Below are positions 9,016 through 18,242 of a stretch of DNA of 64,000 nt, in pieces. Position numbers and translations under genes: made by a program. The DNA comes from Solilutibacter pythonis (GTDB lineage: Bacteria; Pseudomonadota; Gammaproteobacteria; Xanthomonadales; Xanthomonadaceae). The stretch is from positions 62,001-126,000 of the forward strand of contig NZ_RFLY01000008.1 in the NCBI RefSeq assembly GCF_003697345.1, given 5' to 3'. The notes below the pieces were generated by a model that saw nothing but the letters and a program-made list of their open reading frames with translations, was not told the origin of the DNA and ran no database searches. The number at the start of each line of letters is the position of its first letter. Position 1 is the first letter of the stretch.

Positions 9016-9933
9016 TCAGGCGGCGATACCCTCGCGCACCGCGTTCTGGTCGAGACGCGCATCGCGCAACGCCTGGATCCGCTCATCCAGTGGCGGGTGG
9101 CTCAGCATCAGTTTCTTGAGACCGTGGCCGATGGCGCCGCTGATCCCGAAAGCGGCCACCTGCTTGGGCAGCGTGTTCTCGCCGTGGTTGAGCTTGAGGC
9201 GTTCCAGCGCGGAAATCATCTTCTCGCGGCCGGCCAACGTCGCCCCGCCAATGTCGGCGCGGAACTCGCGGTGACGCGAAAACCACATCGCGATCATGCT
9301 GGCAAAGATGCCGAAGATCATGTCCAGCACGAACACGATGGCGAAGTAGGCCAAGCCCGGGCCATCGCTGTTACGCCCGCCGGAAAGATAGCCATCGATG
9401 GCGCGCCCGACCACCCTCGCCAGTACGATCACGAACGTGTTGAGCACGCCCTGTAGCAACGCCATCGTCACCATGTCGCCGTTGGCGACGTGGGCGATCT
9501 CGTGGCCCAGCACCGCCTCGGCCTGGTCGCGGTCCATCGCCCGCAGCAGGCCGGTCGAGACCGCGACCAGAGCGTTGTTGCGGTTGGCGCCTGTGGCGAA
9601 GGCATTGATTTCCGGGGCTTCGTAGATGGCGACTTCCGGCATCCCGATACCGGCGGCCTGCGCCTGCCGCCGCACCGTGGAAAGCAGCCACTGCTCGACT
9701 TCGTTGCGAGGCTCGGCGATCACCATCGCCCCGGTAGCGCGCTTGGCCATCCACTTCGACATCAGAAGCGAGATGAAGGAGCCACCGAAGCCGAACAGCA
9801 TGGCGAATACCAGCAGGCCGCCATTGTTGCCGAGACGGATGCCGAACATCGGCAGCACCACGTTCATGATGATGCCGAGCAGCAGCAGCACCGCAAGGTT
9901 GGTGGCGAGAAAAAGGAAAACGCGCTTGAACAT
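9016..9933 (-). CDS. htpX: membrane protease HtpX
   Basis: HtpX is an inner-membrane M48 zinc metalloprotease that degrades misfolded membrane proteins. I start at the ATG at 9933 (MFKRVFLFLATNLAV), giving 305 residues. Two N-terminal membrane helices are visible. The zinc site HEIAHVANGD lies near the middle, two more hydrophobic stretches follow it, and the third zinc ligand is in the REFRADIGGA stretch. The C-terminus ends with the family's HPPLDERIQAL. An upstream ATG at 9960 would add nine residues and is less likely. In E. coli the gene is under CpxR and heat-shock control; I did not identify a matching site here. Confidence 0.94.
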   Translation of the reverse strand: MFKRVFLFLATNLAVLLLLGIIMNVVLPMFGIRLGNNGGLLVFAMLFGFGGSFISLLMSKWMAKRATGAMVIAEPRNEVEQWLLSTVRRQAQAAGIGMPEVAIYEAPEINAFATGANRNNALVAVSTGLLRAMDRDQAEAVLGHEIAHVANGDMVTMALLQGVLNTFVIVLARVVGRAIDGYLSGGRNSDGPGLAYFAIVFVLDMIFGIFASMIAMWFSRHREFRADIGGATLAGREKMISALERLKLNHGENTLPKQVAAFGISGAIGHGLKKLMLSHPPLDERIQALRDARLDQNAVREGIAA

Positions 9934-9998
9934 GTTGGATTTCACAAATGGCGGAATCAATCGGGAAAATATGCCCGATGACCATTGAATTCAATGTG

Positions 9999-10892
9999 AT
10001 GGCTGAACGAAAGCGACAGGCGACGAGCGTCCGCGGCCGTTTCGCGCCCTCGCCCACCGGGCCGCTGCATCTGGGTTCGCTGCTGGCCGCGCTTGGCAGT
10101 TGGCTGCATGCGCGCGCGCAAAACGGCGAGTGGCGGGTGCGCATCGAAGACATCGACCACGCCCGCGAGGTGCCGGGCGCCGTCGAGGCGCAACTGGAAA
10201 CCCTGCGCCGGTGCGGGCTGGAGTGGGATGGCGAAGTCGTCCGCCAGTCGCAACGTGACGCACGCTACCAGGCCACGTTGGACAGGCTGCTGACGCGCGG
10301 CCTCGCCTTCGAATGCCATTGCAGCCGCGCCGATCTCGATGGCGGCGGCCCGCACCGGCGTTGCCTGGCGGTGACGAAGCGCCAAACCCCGGCCATACGC
10401 CTGCGCGTGCCGGATGATAGCCATGTGGCTCATACCGACGGCATCCACGGCCGGCGGACGCAGACGCTAGACCGCGAAGTCGGCGATTTCGTGCTGAAGC
10501 GCGCCGATGGCTACTGGGCCTACCAACTGGCGGTGGTGGTGGACGATGCCGCAATGGACATCAGTGAAGTGGTCCGCGGCGCCGATCTGCTCGACTCCAC
10601 ACCCCGGCAAATCTTCCTGCAACGCACACTCGGGCTGCCAACGCCCCACTACGCCCACCTTCCACTGCTGCTGGACGACAACGGACGCAAGCTCGGCAAA
10701 TCGCTGGCGGCGCTGCCGGTCGATACCGGCGACCCGCTGCCCGCCCTGCGCTTCGTCTGGCAGGCGCTTGGTCAATCCACCGCAATAGTCTCCAGCGCGA
10801 CCTCGCCCCAGCGGTTCCTGCGCCTTGCACTGGCCGATTTCGAGGTTTCGCGCATCCCGCGCGCACCTGTCGCGCCGCACAACATGATTTGA
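9999..10892 (+). CDS. gluQ: glutamyl-Q tRNA(Asp) synthetase
   Basis: GluQ-RS attaches glutamate to the queuosine base at position 34 of tRNA-Asp. It resembles the catalytic domain of GluRS without the anticodon-binding part. Features are GRFAPSPTGPLHLGSLLAA with a HxGS form of HIGH, a Cys/His zinc cluster around CHCSRADL, and NGRKLGKSLAAL replacing KMSKS. I chose the ATG at 9999 because it gives 15 residues before GRFAPSP, close to known homologues. ATGs at 9948 and 9978 are possible. Together with folE2 and queG in this window it belongs to queuosine metabolism. Confidence 0.9.
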   Translation: MAERKRQATSVRGRFAPSPTGPLHLGSLLAALGSWLHARAQNGEWRVRIEDIDHAREVPGAVEAQLETLRRCGLEWDGEVVRQSQRDARYQATLDRLLTRGLAFECHCSRADLDGGGPHRRCLAVTKRQTPAIRLRVPDDSHVAHTDGIHGRRTQTLDREVGDFVLKRADGYWAYQLAVVVDDAAMDISEVVRGADLLDSTPRQIFLQRTLGLPTPHYAHLPLLLDDNGRKLGKSLAALPVDTGDPLPALRFVWQALGQSTAIVSSATSPQRFLRLALADFEVSRIPRAPVAPHNMI

Positions 10893-10949
10893 AGACCGCC
10901 GCTCTAGAATCGAGTCAACCATCACACCAACCTCAATGGGGGAAGCGAC

Positions 10950-11690
10950 ATGACTTCACGCGTGGCATTGGTTACCGGCGGTACCGGCGGCATCGGGACG
11001 GCAATCATCAAACAGTTGGCCGACATGGGGCACAAGGTCGCCACCAACTATCGCAACGAAGAAAAAGCGCATGCCTGGGCCGAGAAAATGAAGGCCGAGG
11101 GATACGAGGTACTGCTGGTCAAGGGCGACGTCACCTCCACCGACGAAGCATCGGCGATGGTCAAGGCGGTCGAGGAAGCGCTTGGCCCGATCGACATCCT
11201 GGTCAACAACGCCGGGATCACCCGTGACGGCACCTTCCACAAAATGCAGACCGAGCAGTGGAAGCAGGTGATCGACACCAACCTCAACTCCTGCTTCAAC
11301 GTCACCCGGCAGGTGATCGAGGGCATGCGCGAACGCAAATGGGGGCGAGTCATCCAGATCAGTTCGGTCAACGGCCTCAAGGGACAATACGGTCAGGCCA
11401 ACTACGCCGCCGCCAAGGCCGGCATGCACGGCTTCACCATTTCGCTAGCGCGTGAGAACGCGAAGAACGGCATCACCGTCAACACCATTTCGCCCGGCTA
11501 CATCGCCACCGACATGGTGATGGCCGTGCCGGAAGAAGTGCGCGCCAAGATCGTCGCCGACATCCCTACCGGCCGCCTCGGTACGCCGGAGGAAATCGCC
11601 TACGGGGTCGGCTTCCTGGCCGACGAAAAAGCCGGCTGGATCACCGGCTCCAACCTCGACATCAACGGCGGCCACCACATGGGCTGGTGA
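10950..11690 (+). CDS. phaB: acetoacetyl-CoA reductase
   Basis: A 246-residue short-chain dehydrogenase that reduces acetoacetyl-CoA to (R)-3-hydroxybutyryl-CoA with NADPH, the second step of polyhydroxybutyrate synthesis. The cofactor motif is VTGGTGGIGTAI. The catalytic set is Ser in ISSVNGLKGQ with Tyr and Lys in YAAAKAGMHGF. The PhaB signatures are GITRDGTFHKM and the C-terminal GSNLDINGGHHMGW, which separates it from FabG. A PhaR regulator lies 2.8 kb away, but no PHA synthase or thiolase is in the window. Confidence 0.93.
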   Translation: MTSRVALVTGGTGGIGTAIIKQLADMGHKVATNYRNEEKAHAWAEKMKAEGYEVLLVKGDVTSTDEASAMVKAVEEALGPIDILVNNAGITRDGTFHKMQTEQWKQVIDTNLNSCFNVTRQVIEGMRERKWGRVIQISSVNGLKGQYGQANYAAAKAGMHGFTISLARENAKNGITVNTISPGYIATDMVMAVPEEVRAKIVADIPTGRLGTPEEIAYGVGFLADEKAGWITGSNLDINGGHHMGW

Positions 11691-11843
11691 TTGCCACTTG
11701 ATGCCGGCGCCTGACGACGCACCCGTACCCCAAACAGTCTCGCCCAGCATGCGGAAGGCGCGCCCGCTATGATGAATTGGTCAAAAGGGATTTCGCCCGC
11801 CATCATCGCGCGACCCTGGACGGAACGAAGCCCGCCCCGGCAA

Positions 11844-11884
11844 TGAAAAGAAAAGGCCGGCACGCCCGATAAAGCGTGCCGGCC
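11844..11884 (-). terminator. terminator of the FecA-like receptor gene
   Basis: An 11-base perfect stem (GGCCGGCACGC at 11855-11865 with GCGTGCCGGCC at 11874-11884) is followed on the minus strand by a T-rich tail complementary to the A-rich bases 11844-11854. It lies 28 bases past the receptor's stop codon. Confidence 0.8.
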
Positions 11885-11912
11885 CATGTCACACATACCG
11901 GGATGCCGAGTA

Positions 11913-14108
11913 TCAGAACTTCATCGAAGCCTGGAGATACAGCGTCCGTGGCTGCCCGACATAGATACCGCGATTATTGTCGTCGAACGAGCGGGTGAAG
12001 TAGCGTTTTCCAAACACGTTGCGCACCCCCACGCCCAACGTCAGATCCTTGTAATTCGAACCGAATGCATGGCTGCCATGCAGCCCCCAGACCATATGGC
12101 CGGGGATTCGGCCATTGTTGCCCGCGGGACTCTCCATCGAAGTGTTGCGGTTATCGGAAAACTGCCCCGATTGCGCGCTGCCATCCACCCCCAGCTTCCA
12201 CGGCCCCTGACGGTAATCCAGCCCCATGACCAACTTGTGCCGGGACGAAAAAGGCACCTGGTTTCCCTTGTTCGGCCCCTCTTCCAGAATGCGGGCATCC
12301 ACGTAGGCATAGTTCGCATAAGCGCTGAACCCACTCAGCGCGGGATGCCAACCGGCCAGCTCATAGGCAACGTTCGCCTCCAGGCCCTGGTGGCGCGTCT
12401 TGCCTCGCGCATAAACGCTATTGGTCTGCTGGTTGCTTTCGTACTGGTTGCTGAAAGTGATGGCGAACAGTCCGGCCGACACCAGCAACCCGTCGTTATC
12501 GTAACGGGTGCCAAGTTCCCAGGAGCGCCCTTTCTCTGGCGCCACGTCCCCGCTAGTGACCGCGCTCTTCATCTTGCTGTATTGCAAGGTACCGAAGGAG
12601 GTATCGGTATTGGCGTACAGATTCCATTGCTCGTTCAACGCATAGGTCACGTTCAGCGCCGGCAGTATCGCAGTGTAGTTACCCGCATCGCGTTTACTGC
12701 TGAACGCATTGATCTGTCCCGAACTGATGCGCTCGACCCGCACGCCGGGCACGATGACCCAAGGGCCATACGTGATGCGGTCATCGATGAAGAAAGCATT
12801 GGCCCGGGTATAGCCGTGCGTCTTTCGATCCAACGGGCTGGATTCGGTCGGCAAAGTGTTCCCGCTGGCGGGCAAACGATAACGCCATTCCCGGCTGGAC
12901 TCGCGCACATAACGGTGGCCGACACCGATCTCGTGCAAGGATTCGCCAATGCCGAACCCCCGGCTGAAGCGGGTCTCGATCCCATCCACGGTATAGCTGC
13001 GCGGGGAAAGGGAAAAGAACGCCCCCTGATCCAGATAACCGCTGCGCAAGGTTTCGGTACGGAAGGCCTTGACCGAGAACCGGGCCGCGGTATCCGGCTC
13101 ATAATCGTAACCGACCGTCAACAGATTGCGATGCCCCCAGAAACTATCCCAAGGCCGGGTGGATTGGTACGGGTCGCGCTGGTAGTTGGCCACACTCAGG
13201 CCGCCGGGCATGTCCGCCCTGCCCTCGTAACGCTGCGCCATCGCATTGAAGGCGTGCGGGCCGCTGTCAAAACGCATCTTGAGCATCAGGTCGTCGATCT
13301 TCGTGCCGCTGCGCGCGCGCCAGTCGCCGCCGCGCACGCCGCTGTAAAGCAGCGCCACTCCCAAACCATTGTCCAGCGTACCGCCCAATAACGTGCTGGC
13401 CGTGGTCTTGCCCCCCGTCTGAGCCGAATTGGGCATGAAAGCAGTCTGTACGTTGAACGTGGCCGTGGGGTTTTTCGGAATCCGCCGCGTCACGAAATTG
13501 ATGATGCCGCCGACATTCTGTGGCCCGTAACGCACGGTGGCGCCGCCGCGCACCACGTCTATCGCATCCAGGTTGCCCAGCGAGACCGCGCTGAACGAAA
13601 GCTGCGGCTGCCCGTAAGGTGCGAAAGGCAGCGGAATACCGTCAATCAACACGGTGGAGCGCCCGGCCAGACGGGGATTCAGCCCGCGCACACCCAGATT
13701 GAGCGCCATATCATGACTGCCCGTGCCGTTGTTTTCCGGCGCGTTCAACCCCGGGATACGCGTCAATACTTCACGGATGGTGGTCGCGCCCTGTGCCTGA
13801 AACTGATCGCGGATAATCAAATCGCGCGTACCGGGATGGCCAAACACCGTGGTGCTCGAGGGGTTGTTCAGCCAGTTTCCGACGATGGTGACTCTGAACA
13901 AGGTGGGCGGAGTGTCGGCCGTCGCCGAATCAGCAGGCGTATTCTTTTGCGTGGATGGCGCCCGCTCCCGTTCCGGGGCAGGCGTCGAGCGCCCATCCAT
14001 TTGACTTTCCGGCGCCTGCGCCACAGCGAGCGGCTGCGCCTGGGCGCTCCCCGCGAGCGCCGCGCAGGCAAGCACCATGCGAGCTACGGGGTATTTGTGT
14101 CTATTCAT
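11913..14108 (-). CDS. FecA-like TonB-dependent outer-membrane receptor
   Basis: The protein (731 residues) has a signal peptide (MNRHKYPVARMVLACAALAG, then SAQAQ) and a Pro/Ser-rich linker. The plug domain begins around residue 70 (TLFRVTIVGNWL) and contains TVLIDGIPLPFAPYGQPQLS and VVRGGATVRYGPQNVGGIIN. These are very close to E. coli FecA, the ferric-dicitrate receptor. A 22-strand barrel follows, ending in the C-terminal Phe (YLQASMKF) needed for outer-membrane insertion. It lacks the extended N-terminal signalling domain of E. coli FecA, so FecIR-type regulation is not indicated. A Fur-like dyad lies about 190 bases upstream. The exact iron chelate is unproven. Confidence 0.88.
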   Translation of the reverse strand: MNRHKYPVARMVLACAALAGSAQAQPLAVAQAPESQMDGRSTPAPERERAPSTQKNTPADSATADTPPTLFRVTIVGNWLNNPSSTTVFGHPGTRDLIIRDQFQAQGATTIREVLTRIPGLNAPENNGTGSHDMALNLGVRGLNPRLAGRSTVLIDGIPLPFAPYGQPQLSFSAVSLGNLDAIDVVRGGATVRYGPQNVGGIINFVTRRIPKNPTATFNVQTAFMPNSAQTGGKTTASTLLGGTLDNGLGVALLYSGVRGGDWRARSGTKIDDLMLKMRFDSGPHAFNAMAQRYEGRADMPGGLSVANYQRDPYQSTRPWDSFWGHRNLLTVGYDYEPDTAARFSVKAFRTETLRSGYLDQGAFFSLSPRSYTVDGIETRFSRGFGIGESLHEIGVGHRYVRESSREWRYRLPASGNTLPTESSPLDRKTHGYTRANAFFIDDRITYGPWVIVPGVRVERISSGQINAFSSKRDAGNYTAILPALNVTYALNEQWNLYANTDTSFGTLQYSKMKSAVTSGDVAPEKGRSWELGTRYDNDGLLVSAGLFAITFSNQYESNQQTNSVYARGKTRHQGLEANVAYELAGWHPALSGFSAYANYAYVDARILEEGPNKGNQVPFSSRHKLVMGLDYRQGPWKLGVDGSAQSGQFSDNRNTSMESPAGNNGRIPGHMVWGLHGSHAFGSNYKDLTLGVGVRNVFGKRYFTRSFDDNNRGIYVGQPRTLYLQASMKF

Positions 14109-14454
14109 TCATATCTCCAAAATTATTCGTCAGATACATGGCAACGGCTCACGCACCCATGAAGGTTCGAGAAGGTGTGAAATTGCCTGGATATGCATCC
14201 CCTGGGTATTTTTCAGCACGATCGGCACGCCCCCCTGCAACGTGTCGAGCGTCGCTTGCCGAGCCAATCTCGTACGCTGCCAGCGCCGCCAATCATAAAT
14301 GAATCTCATTGCCACCGCTTGACCGACATCAACCAATCGCCCTGGCACGGGGACATCGAGGAGTCGCCATGGCGAAGGGCCGCCCGCCAAGGCAGTTGCG
14401 CCACCTGTTGTGGTGCGTCATCCTGGTGGAAATTCCACAGGGGATAGACGCAGC
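14109..14454. other. divergent intergenic region between the FecA-like receptor and phaR
   Basis: The gap holds the promoter side of the receptor (minus strand) and of phaR (plus strand). The one clear element is the Fur-like dyad with an overlapping -10-like hexamer at 14292-14310. A minus-strand frame from about 14309 to 14130 encodes a product with no resemblance to anything I know and starts upstream of the presumed transcription start. I do not call it. Confidence 0.5.
14292..14310 (-). promoter_or_regulatory. Fur-box-like dyad with -10 hexamer upstream of the FecA-like receptor
   Basis: On the minus strand the sequence AATGAGATTCATTTATGAT contains the perfect inverted repeat AATGA-GAT-TCATT (14298-14310). 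It runs directly into a -10-like TATGAT (14297-14292). The ATGA-TCAT core fits the Fur consensus, and the overlap with the -10 is where a repressor would act. This is a visual match only. Confidence 0.5.
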
Positions 14455-14943
14455 ATGGCCACGCGGATCATCAAGAAGTACCCCAATCGCCGCCTGTACG
14501 ACACCGAGATCTCCAGCTACATCACGGTGGAGGAAGTGCGGCAGCTGATCCTCGACGGCGAGGAGTTCGAGGTGCGCGATGCCAAGACCGGCGAGGATCT
14601 CACCCGCCAGGTGCTGCTTCAGATCATCGCCGAGCAGGAACAGGGCGGCGCACCGGTACTGTCCACCCAGCTATTGAGCCAGATCATTCGCTTCTACGGC
14701 GACTCCATGCAGGGCTTCATGGGCAACTACCTGGAGCGCTCGATGCAGTTGTTCCTCGAACAGCAAAGCCAGTTCCGCCAGCAACTCGGCGGCATGATCG
14801 GCCAAAGCCCATGGGCGATGATGAACCAGATGGCCGAACGCAACCTCGAAGCGTGGACCCAGTTCCAGAAATTCATGGCCGGCCAGGCCGGCGTCGCCAA
14901 ACCCGAACCCAGGGATGACGCCAAACCGACCGGCAAGCGCTGA
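14455..14943 (+). CDS. phaR: polyhydroxyalkanoate synthesis repressor PhaR
   Basis: PhaR (162 residues from the ATG at 14455) binds DNA and PHB granules and represses phasin and PHA genes. The N-terminal domain is the family's highly conserved block: IIKKYPNRRLYDTEISSYIT, then VEEVRQLILDGEEFEV, then a DLTRQVLLQII helix. The C-terminal half is Gln/Met-rich and helical, with lipophilic SQFRQQLGGMI stretches. The start is supported by AGGGGAT nine bases upstream. The partner gene phaB is at 10950. Confidence 0.93.
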   Translation: MATRIIKKYPNRRLYDTEISSYITVEEVRQLILDGEEFEVRDAKTGEDLTRQVLLQIIAEQEQGGAPVLSTQLLSQIIRFYGDSMQGFMGNYLERSMQLFLEQQSQFRQQLGGMIGQSPWAMMNQMAERNLEAWTQFQKFMAGQAGVAKPEPRDDAKPTGKR

Positions 14944-15074
14944 GACCGGCGCTTCAAAAGCCGGTAGACCTCGCGCCGTTCAGCGCCGGCGGTGCCGGCA
15001 CTGTCATCCGCGCCAACCCGCCACGCTACGGCGGGCCGTTCATCGATTTCCGCCCTCCATTGCTCCCGAAGCCC

Positions 15075-15245
15075 ATGAGACTGACACCCCCAGCTTTCGC
15101 CACTTGGTTCATCGCGCTGCTGATCGGCGCCCTCGCCACCGCCGGGAAACTCGGCTATTTTCCCGCCGCCGCGCCCTATTCGTTCTGGATGATGACCGTG
15201 GCCTTCGTGATGCTGGTATTGGGTTCGCTGTTGAAAGGACTCTAG
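15075..15245 (+). CDS. small two-helix membrane protein, unknown function
   Basis: The 56 codons from the ATG at 15075 encode two hydrophobic segments, FATWFIALLIGALATAG and SFWMMTVAFVMLVLGSLL, separated by a short loop. GC3 codon use matches its neighbours, and a hairpin follows the stop. I do not recognise the family. An ATG five codons upstream is an alternative start. Confidence 0.55.
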   Translation: MRLTPPAFATWFIALLIGALATAGKLGYFPAAAPYSFWMMTVAFVMLVLGSLLKGL

Positions 15246-15282
15246 CTGTAGCGCCCCCGCCACCCTGCCGATGGATACGTAT

Positions 15283-15310
15283 CGAGAACGGGCCTTGCGG
15301 CCCGTTCTCG
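15283..15310. terminator. hairpin between converging genes
   Basis: Twelve paired bases (CGAGAACGGGCC at 15283-15294 with GGCCCGTTCTCG at 15299-15310) enclose a four-base loop, between the small membrane gene (+) and the M48 protease gene (-). No long T-run follows on either side. Confidence 0.55.
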
Positions 15311-15329
15311 TTCCGCTGTGGAGTGCCGC

Positions 15330-16244
15330 TCAGGACAGGCCGGCGACCGGCTGGGCCGCACCGCTCTGACAGAATTGCTGGCGATACTGGCGCGCCTTCG
15401 GCAGCAGCGATTGCAGGTGCTGGATGCGGCTTTCCGCACTGGGGTGGGTCGAGGCGAATTCCGGCGGGCTGTTGCCGCCCGATTGTGCCGACATCCGCTG
15501 CCACAGCGGGACGGCTTCATCGGGGTTGAAGCAGGCGGCGGCCATCAGCATCAGGCCGACTTCGTCCGCCTGCGATTCGTGACTGCGCGCATACGGCAGT
15601 TGCGAGGTCACACCGTAGGCTTGGTAGATCATCTGCTGCATCTGCGGGTCCATGCCACTGGCCGCGCCCGCCATCGCGCCGATCTGCTCCAGCTTGCCGC
15701 GCGCCATGCGCTGGGCGCCGTGGCGCATCAAGGCATGCGCGATCTCGTGGCCCATCACCACCGCCATGCCGTCGGCATTCTTCGCCACCGGGACCAAGCC
15801 GGTGTAGACCGCCATCTTCCCGCCAGGCAATGCGAAGGCATTCGCCTGCGGTGAATCGAGGACATTCACTTCCCACTTGAAATCCCTGGCGAAGTTGCCG
15901 GGTTGCAAGCCACGCTCCCGCGCCAGCGCCGACTCCACCTCATCCACCTTGTCGACCAGCCGCGCCGCGATCTCGCGCACCTGACGGGCAATCTGCGAAC
16001 TGGAATCGACCGGCCGCTCCTGGGCCAGGATGTCCCGATAGGCTTGCAGGCCCAGGGCTTCTTCCCGCGAAGCATCGAGGTTCTTGTCGATCAGCACTTT
16101 TTCGCCGGTATAGGGATCCACGGTGCGGTTGGAGAAGTAGTAATAAAGCCCGTAAGCCGCGAAAGCGATCAGGATCAGAAGGCGGGGGTTGAATCCGCGA
16201 CGACGCGGCTGGCGGTACTGGCCCTGGTTGGGATCTTGGCGCAT
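15330..16244 (-). CDS. M48-family metalloprotease (LoiP/BepA-like)
   Basis: The 304-residue protein has one N-terminal membrane segment (LLILIAFAAYGLYYYF), or an uncleaved signal, placing the catalytic part in the periplasm. The zinc motif is VVMGHEIAHALMRHGAQR. The third ligand is the Glu in SHESQADEVGL, and the C-terminal FASTHPSAESRI matches the M48 family. It resembles periplasmic proteases that act in outer-membrane protein quality control. It is distinct from HtpX at 9016, which has four membrane helices. Confidence 0.88.
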   Translation of the reverse strand: MRQDPNQGQYRQPRRRGFNPRLLILIAFAAYGLYYYFSNRTVDPYTGEKVLIDKNLDASREEALGLQAYRDILAQERPVDSSSQIARQVREIAARLVDKVDEVESALARERGLQPGNFARDFKWEVNVLDSPQANAFALPGGKMAVYTGLVPVAKNADGMAVVMGHEIAHALMRHGAQRMARGKLEQIGAMAGAASGMDPQMQQMIYQAYGVTSQLPYARSHESQADEVGLMLMAAACFNPDEAVPLWQRMSAQSGGNSPPEFASTHPSAESRIQHLQSLLPKARQYRQQFCQSGAAQPVAGLS

Positions 16245-16340
16245 CTCGATGGTTCCTCGAAGTCATCCGCAGCTTACGGCATGCCTGACGGCCGGGAAAT
16301 TGGACTTCGCCCCACGCCACGACGGCGTGAAACCGGCCGC

Positions 16341-18197
16341 TCAGATATCCCGCACCACCCGGAATCCGGTGCGGGCGTTGGTGACGTCATGCGCTTGCGA
16401 CATCCGCCAGGCCGAGCGCGTCTGCGCCGGCGCACTGGACCACGAGGCCCCGCGCACCACGCGCGTGCGACAGCCGGGGTTGTGCCAAGCGCCGCCATCG
16501 GCCGGGGCGCGACGGAAGCCGACATGCCAGCAATCCGTCACCCATTCGCTGACATTGCCGCCAAGGTCATGCAGCCCGAAGCGATTGGCGCGGAAGCTGC
16601 CCGCGGGGGCCGGCCCCCAGTAGCCGTCGCCATAGCCGGTGAAGGCGTTGCCCCAGCGCCGCCCGGATGGCGAGCGGTCGAGTGCGCCGGTCAGGTTGCC
16701 GGTCTGGCGCGGCGGCGCGCCATCGCCCCAAGGGAAGCGCGTCTGCCCGCCGGCACGCAGGGCGTACTCGAACTCCGCCTCGCTCGGCAGCCGGTAGCGC
16801 TGGCCGGTCTGGGCTGAAAGCCATTCGGAATAGGCTTCGGCATCGCGCACGTCGACATGGATCACCGGCAGATTGGGCGAGGCCGGCCTGCCGTGGTAAT
16901 CGCTGCGCCAGGTAACATCGTTGCGCAACACGAAGTTACCGCTGCGCTCGTCGTATACCACCGAATAGCCGCGCCGCTCGGCACGGGTGCGGTAGCCCGT
17001 GGCATCGATGAAGCGGCGGAAATCCGCCACCGTGGTCTCGCTTCGGGCGATGGCGAAGCCGCGCCGAAACCGCACCTCGTGCCGTGGCCACTCGGCCTTG
17101 GTCGAATCCTTTTCGCTCTCCGGCGCGCCCATCAGGAAGCGGCCATGCGGCAATACCGCCAGCGGCGGGCCATGGCCGCCACCCTTCAACGGATCGGAGA
17201 ATCGCTGGCCGGGGCGGTGGCGGCCGTAGTGGGCAGCCAGCAGCATCTTTTCCCGCAGGCGGGCGATACGCCAGTCGTTCTCCACCGCGATCGCGGCCAT
17301 CTCGTCGATCTGTGCCTGCGCCTGACGGAAAGCACCGAACTCATCCGGCGCATCGAGAGTCTTGAGCGTGGCCGCGTAGAGCGTCGCCACACGCGCCTCA
17401 CGCATCAACCGCAGTCGCCTGCGCGCTTCGTCCACCCTCCATGGCGATTCCGGCCGCAGCTTGGCCGCGCGCGCCAGCCACTCGCCGGCTTCAGCGTAAC
17501 GGTCGGCGGCGCGGGCCGATTCGGCGCGGGCGATCATGGCCGCTTCCACCTGGCCGATGCCGGCTTCGGCGCGCGCATCGCCCGGACGCGCCCGCAACAC
17601 TTCACGGAACGCGGTCAATGCGCCCAGCCCGGATTCCCCGAGGCGACCATCGCGCAATTCGTTTTCGCCGTGCTCCACCAGCGCTTGCAGGCGATCGGCG
17701 GCATCGACGCGATCGAGATAGGCCACCGTCTCCGGCGCGTCGCCATCGAGCGTGCGCAACACCGCGGCGATACGATGCGCCTCGGCAATGCCGGCATCGG
17801 GGCGGCCAAGCGCCGCCAGCACCGCATCCCCCTGCGCCAGCAGCTTCGTCAAGGCCGCTTGCAGACCTTCATCCGCCGCCGCATCCCGCGGGTCGCGCTT
17901 CTTCAGAGCCAGCCAGATCGGAATCGCCGAATCGGCATCGGCATACAGATCGCCGCGACGGAGCGCTTCTCGGGCGCGCTTCCGGGCAGCCTCGGCCGCC
18001 GTGTCGTCGGCAATCGCCACCAGTGGCGGCTGCCAGTCCAGCGCATAGGCCGGCAGTTCGTCCTCGCTGACACTGACCAGGCCACGGCGCAGGCGCGCTT
18101 GCGCCGAACCGGCCTCGGGCGCGGGCGTCGCGTCCTCCCCGCCGCAGGCGGCAAGCACGAGCAACCAGGACAGCAAGGCGAGGCGGAAGCGTGGCAT
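16341..18197 (-). CDS. lipoprotein with C-terminal SUMF1/formylglycine-generating-enzyme-like domain
   Basis: From the ATG at 18197 the product is 618 residues. It begins with a lipoprotein signal (LLSWLLVLAAC, Cys18 as lipidation site). The first 350 residues are helical and Ala/Arg/Glu-rich, like solenoid repeats. The C-terminal 260 residues are an FGE-sulfatase (SUMF1) domain: GRFLMGAPESE, ETTVADFRRFI, YRLPSEAEFEYALRAGG, LHDLGGNVSEW, RVVRGASW and TGFRVVRD. Related bacterial domains are often non-enzymatic or modify other proteins. Without a sulfatase nearby, formylglycine formation is not supported. The gene is divergent from rnd. Confidence 0.82.
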   Translation of the reverse strand: MPRFRLALLSWLLVLAACGGEDATPAPEAGSAQARLRRGLVSVSEDELPAYALDWQPPLVAIADDTAAEAARKRAREALRRGDLYADADSAIPIWLALKKRDPRDAAADEGLQAALTKLLAQGDAVLAALGRPDAGIAEAHRIAAVLRTLDGDAPETVAYLDRVDAADRLQALVEHGENELRDGRLGESGLGALTAFREVLRARPGDARAEAGIGQVEAAMIARAESARAADRYAEAGEWLARAAKLRPESPWRVDEARRRLRLMREARVATLYAATLKTLDAPDEFGAFRQAQAQIDEMAAIAVENDWRIARLREKMLLAAHYGRHRPGQRFSDPLKGGGHGPPLAVLPHGRFLMGAPESEKDSTKAEWPRHEVRFRRGFAIARSETTVADFRRFIDATGYRTRAERRGYSVVYDERSGNFVLRNDVTWRSDYHGRPASPNLPVIHVDVRDAEAYSEWLSAQTGQRYRLPSEAEFEYALRAGGQTRFPWGDGAPPRQTGNLTGALDRSPSGRRWGNAFTGYGDGYWGPAPAGSFRANRFGLHDLGGNVSEWVTDCWHVGFRRAPADGGAWHNPGCRTRVVRGASWSSAPAQTRSAWRMSQAHDVTNARTGFRVVRDI

Positions 18198-18242
18198 GGC
18201 GCTTAGGGTATCGTTAGCCGCCCCGCATCGCCCGGATACCGC

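Noticed and set aside
14130-14309. Small minus-strand ORF before the FecA-like receptor
   Set aside because: It starts upstream of the presumed promoter, resembles no known leader or HemP-like protein and has poor codon bias.
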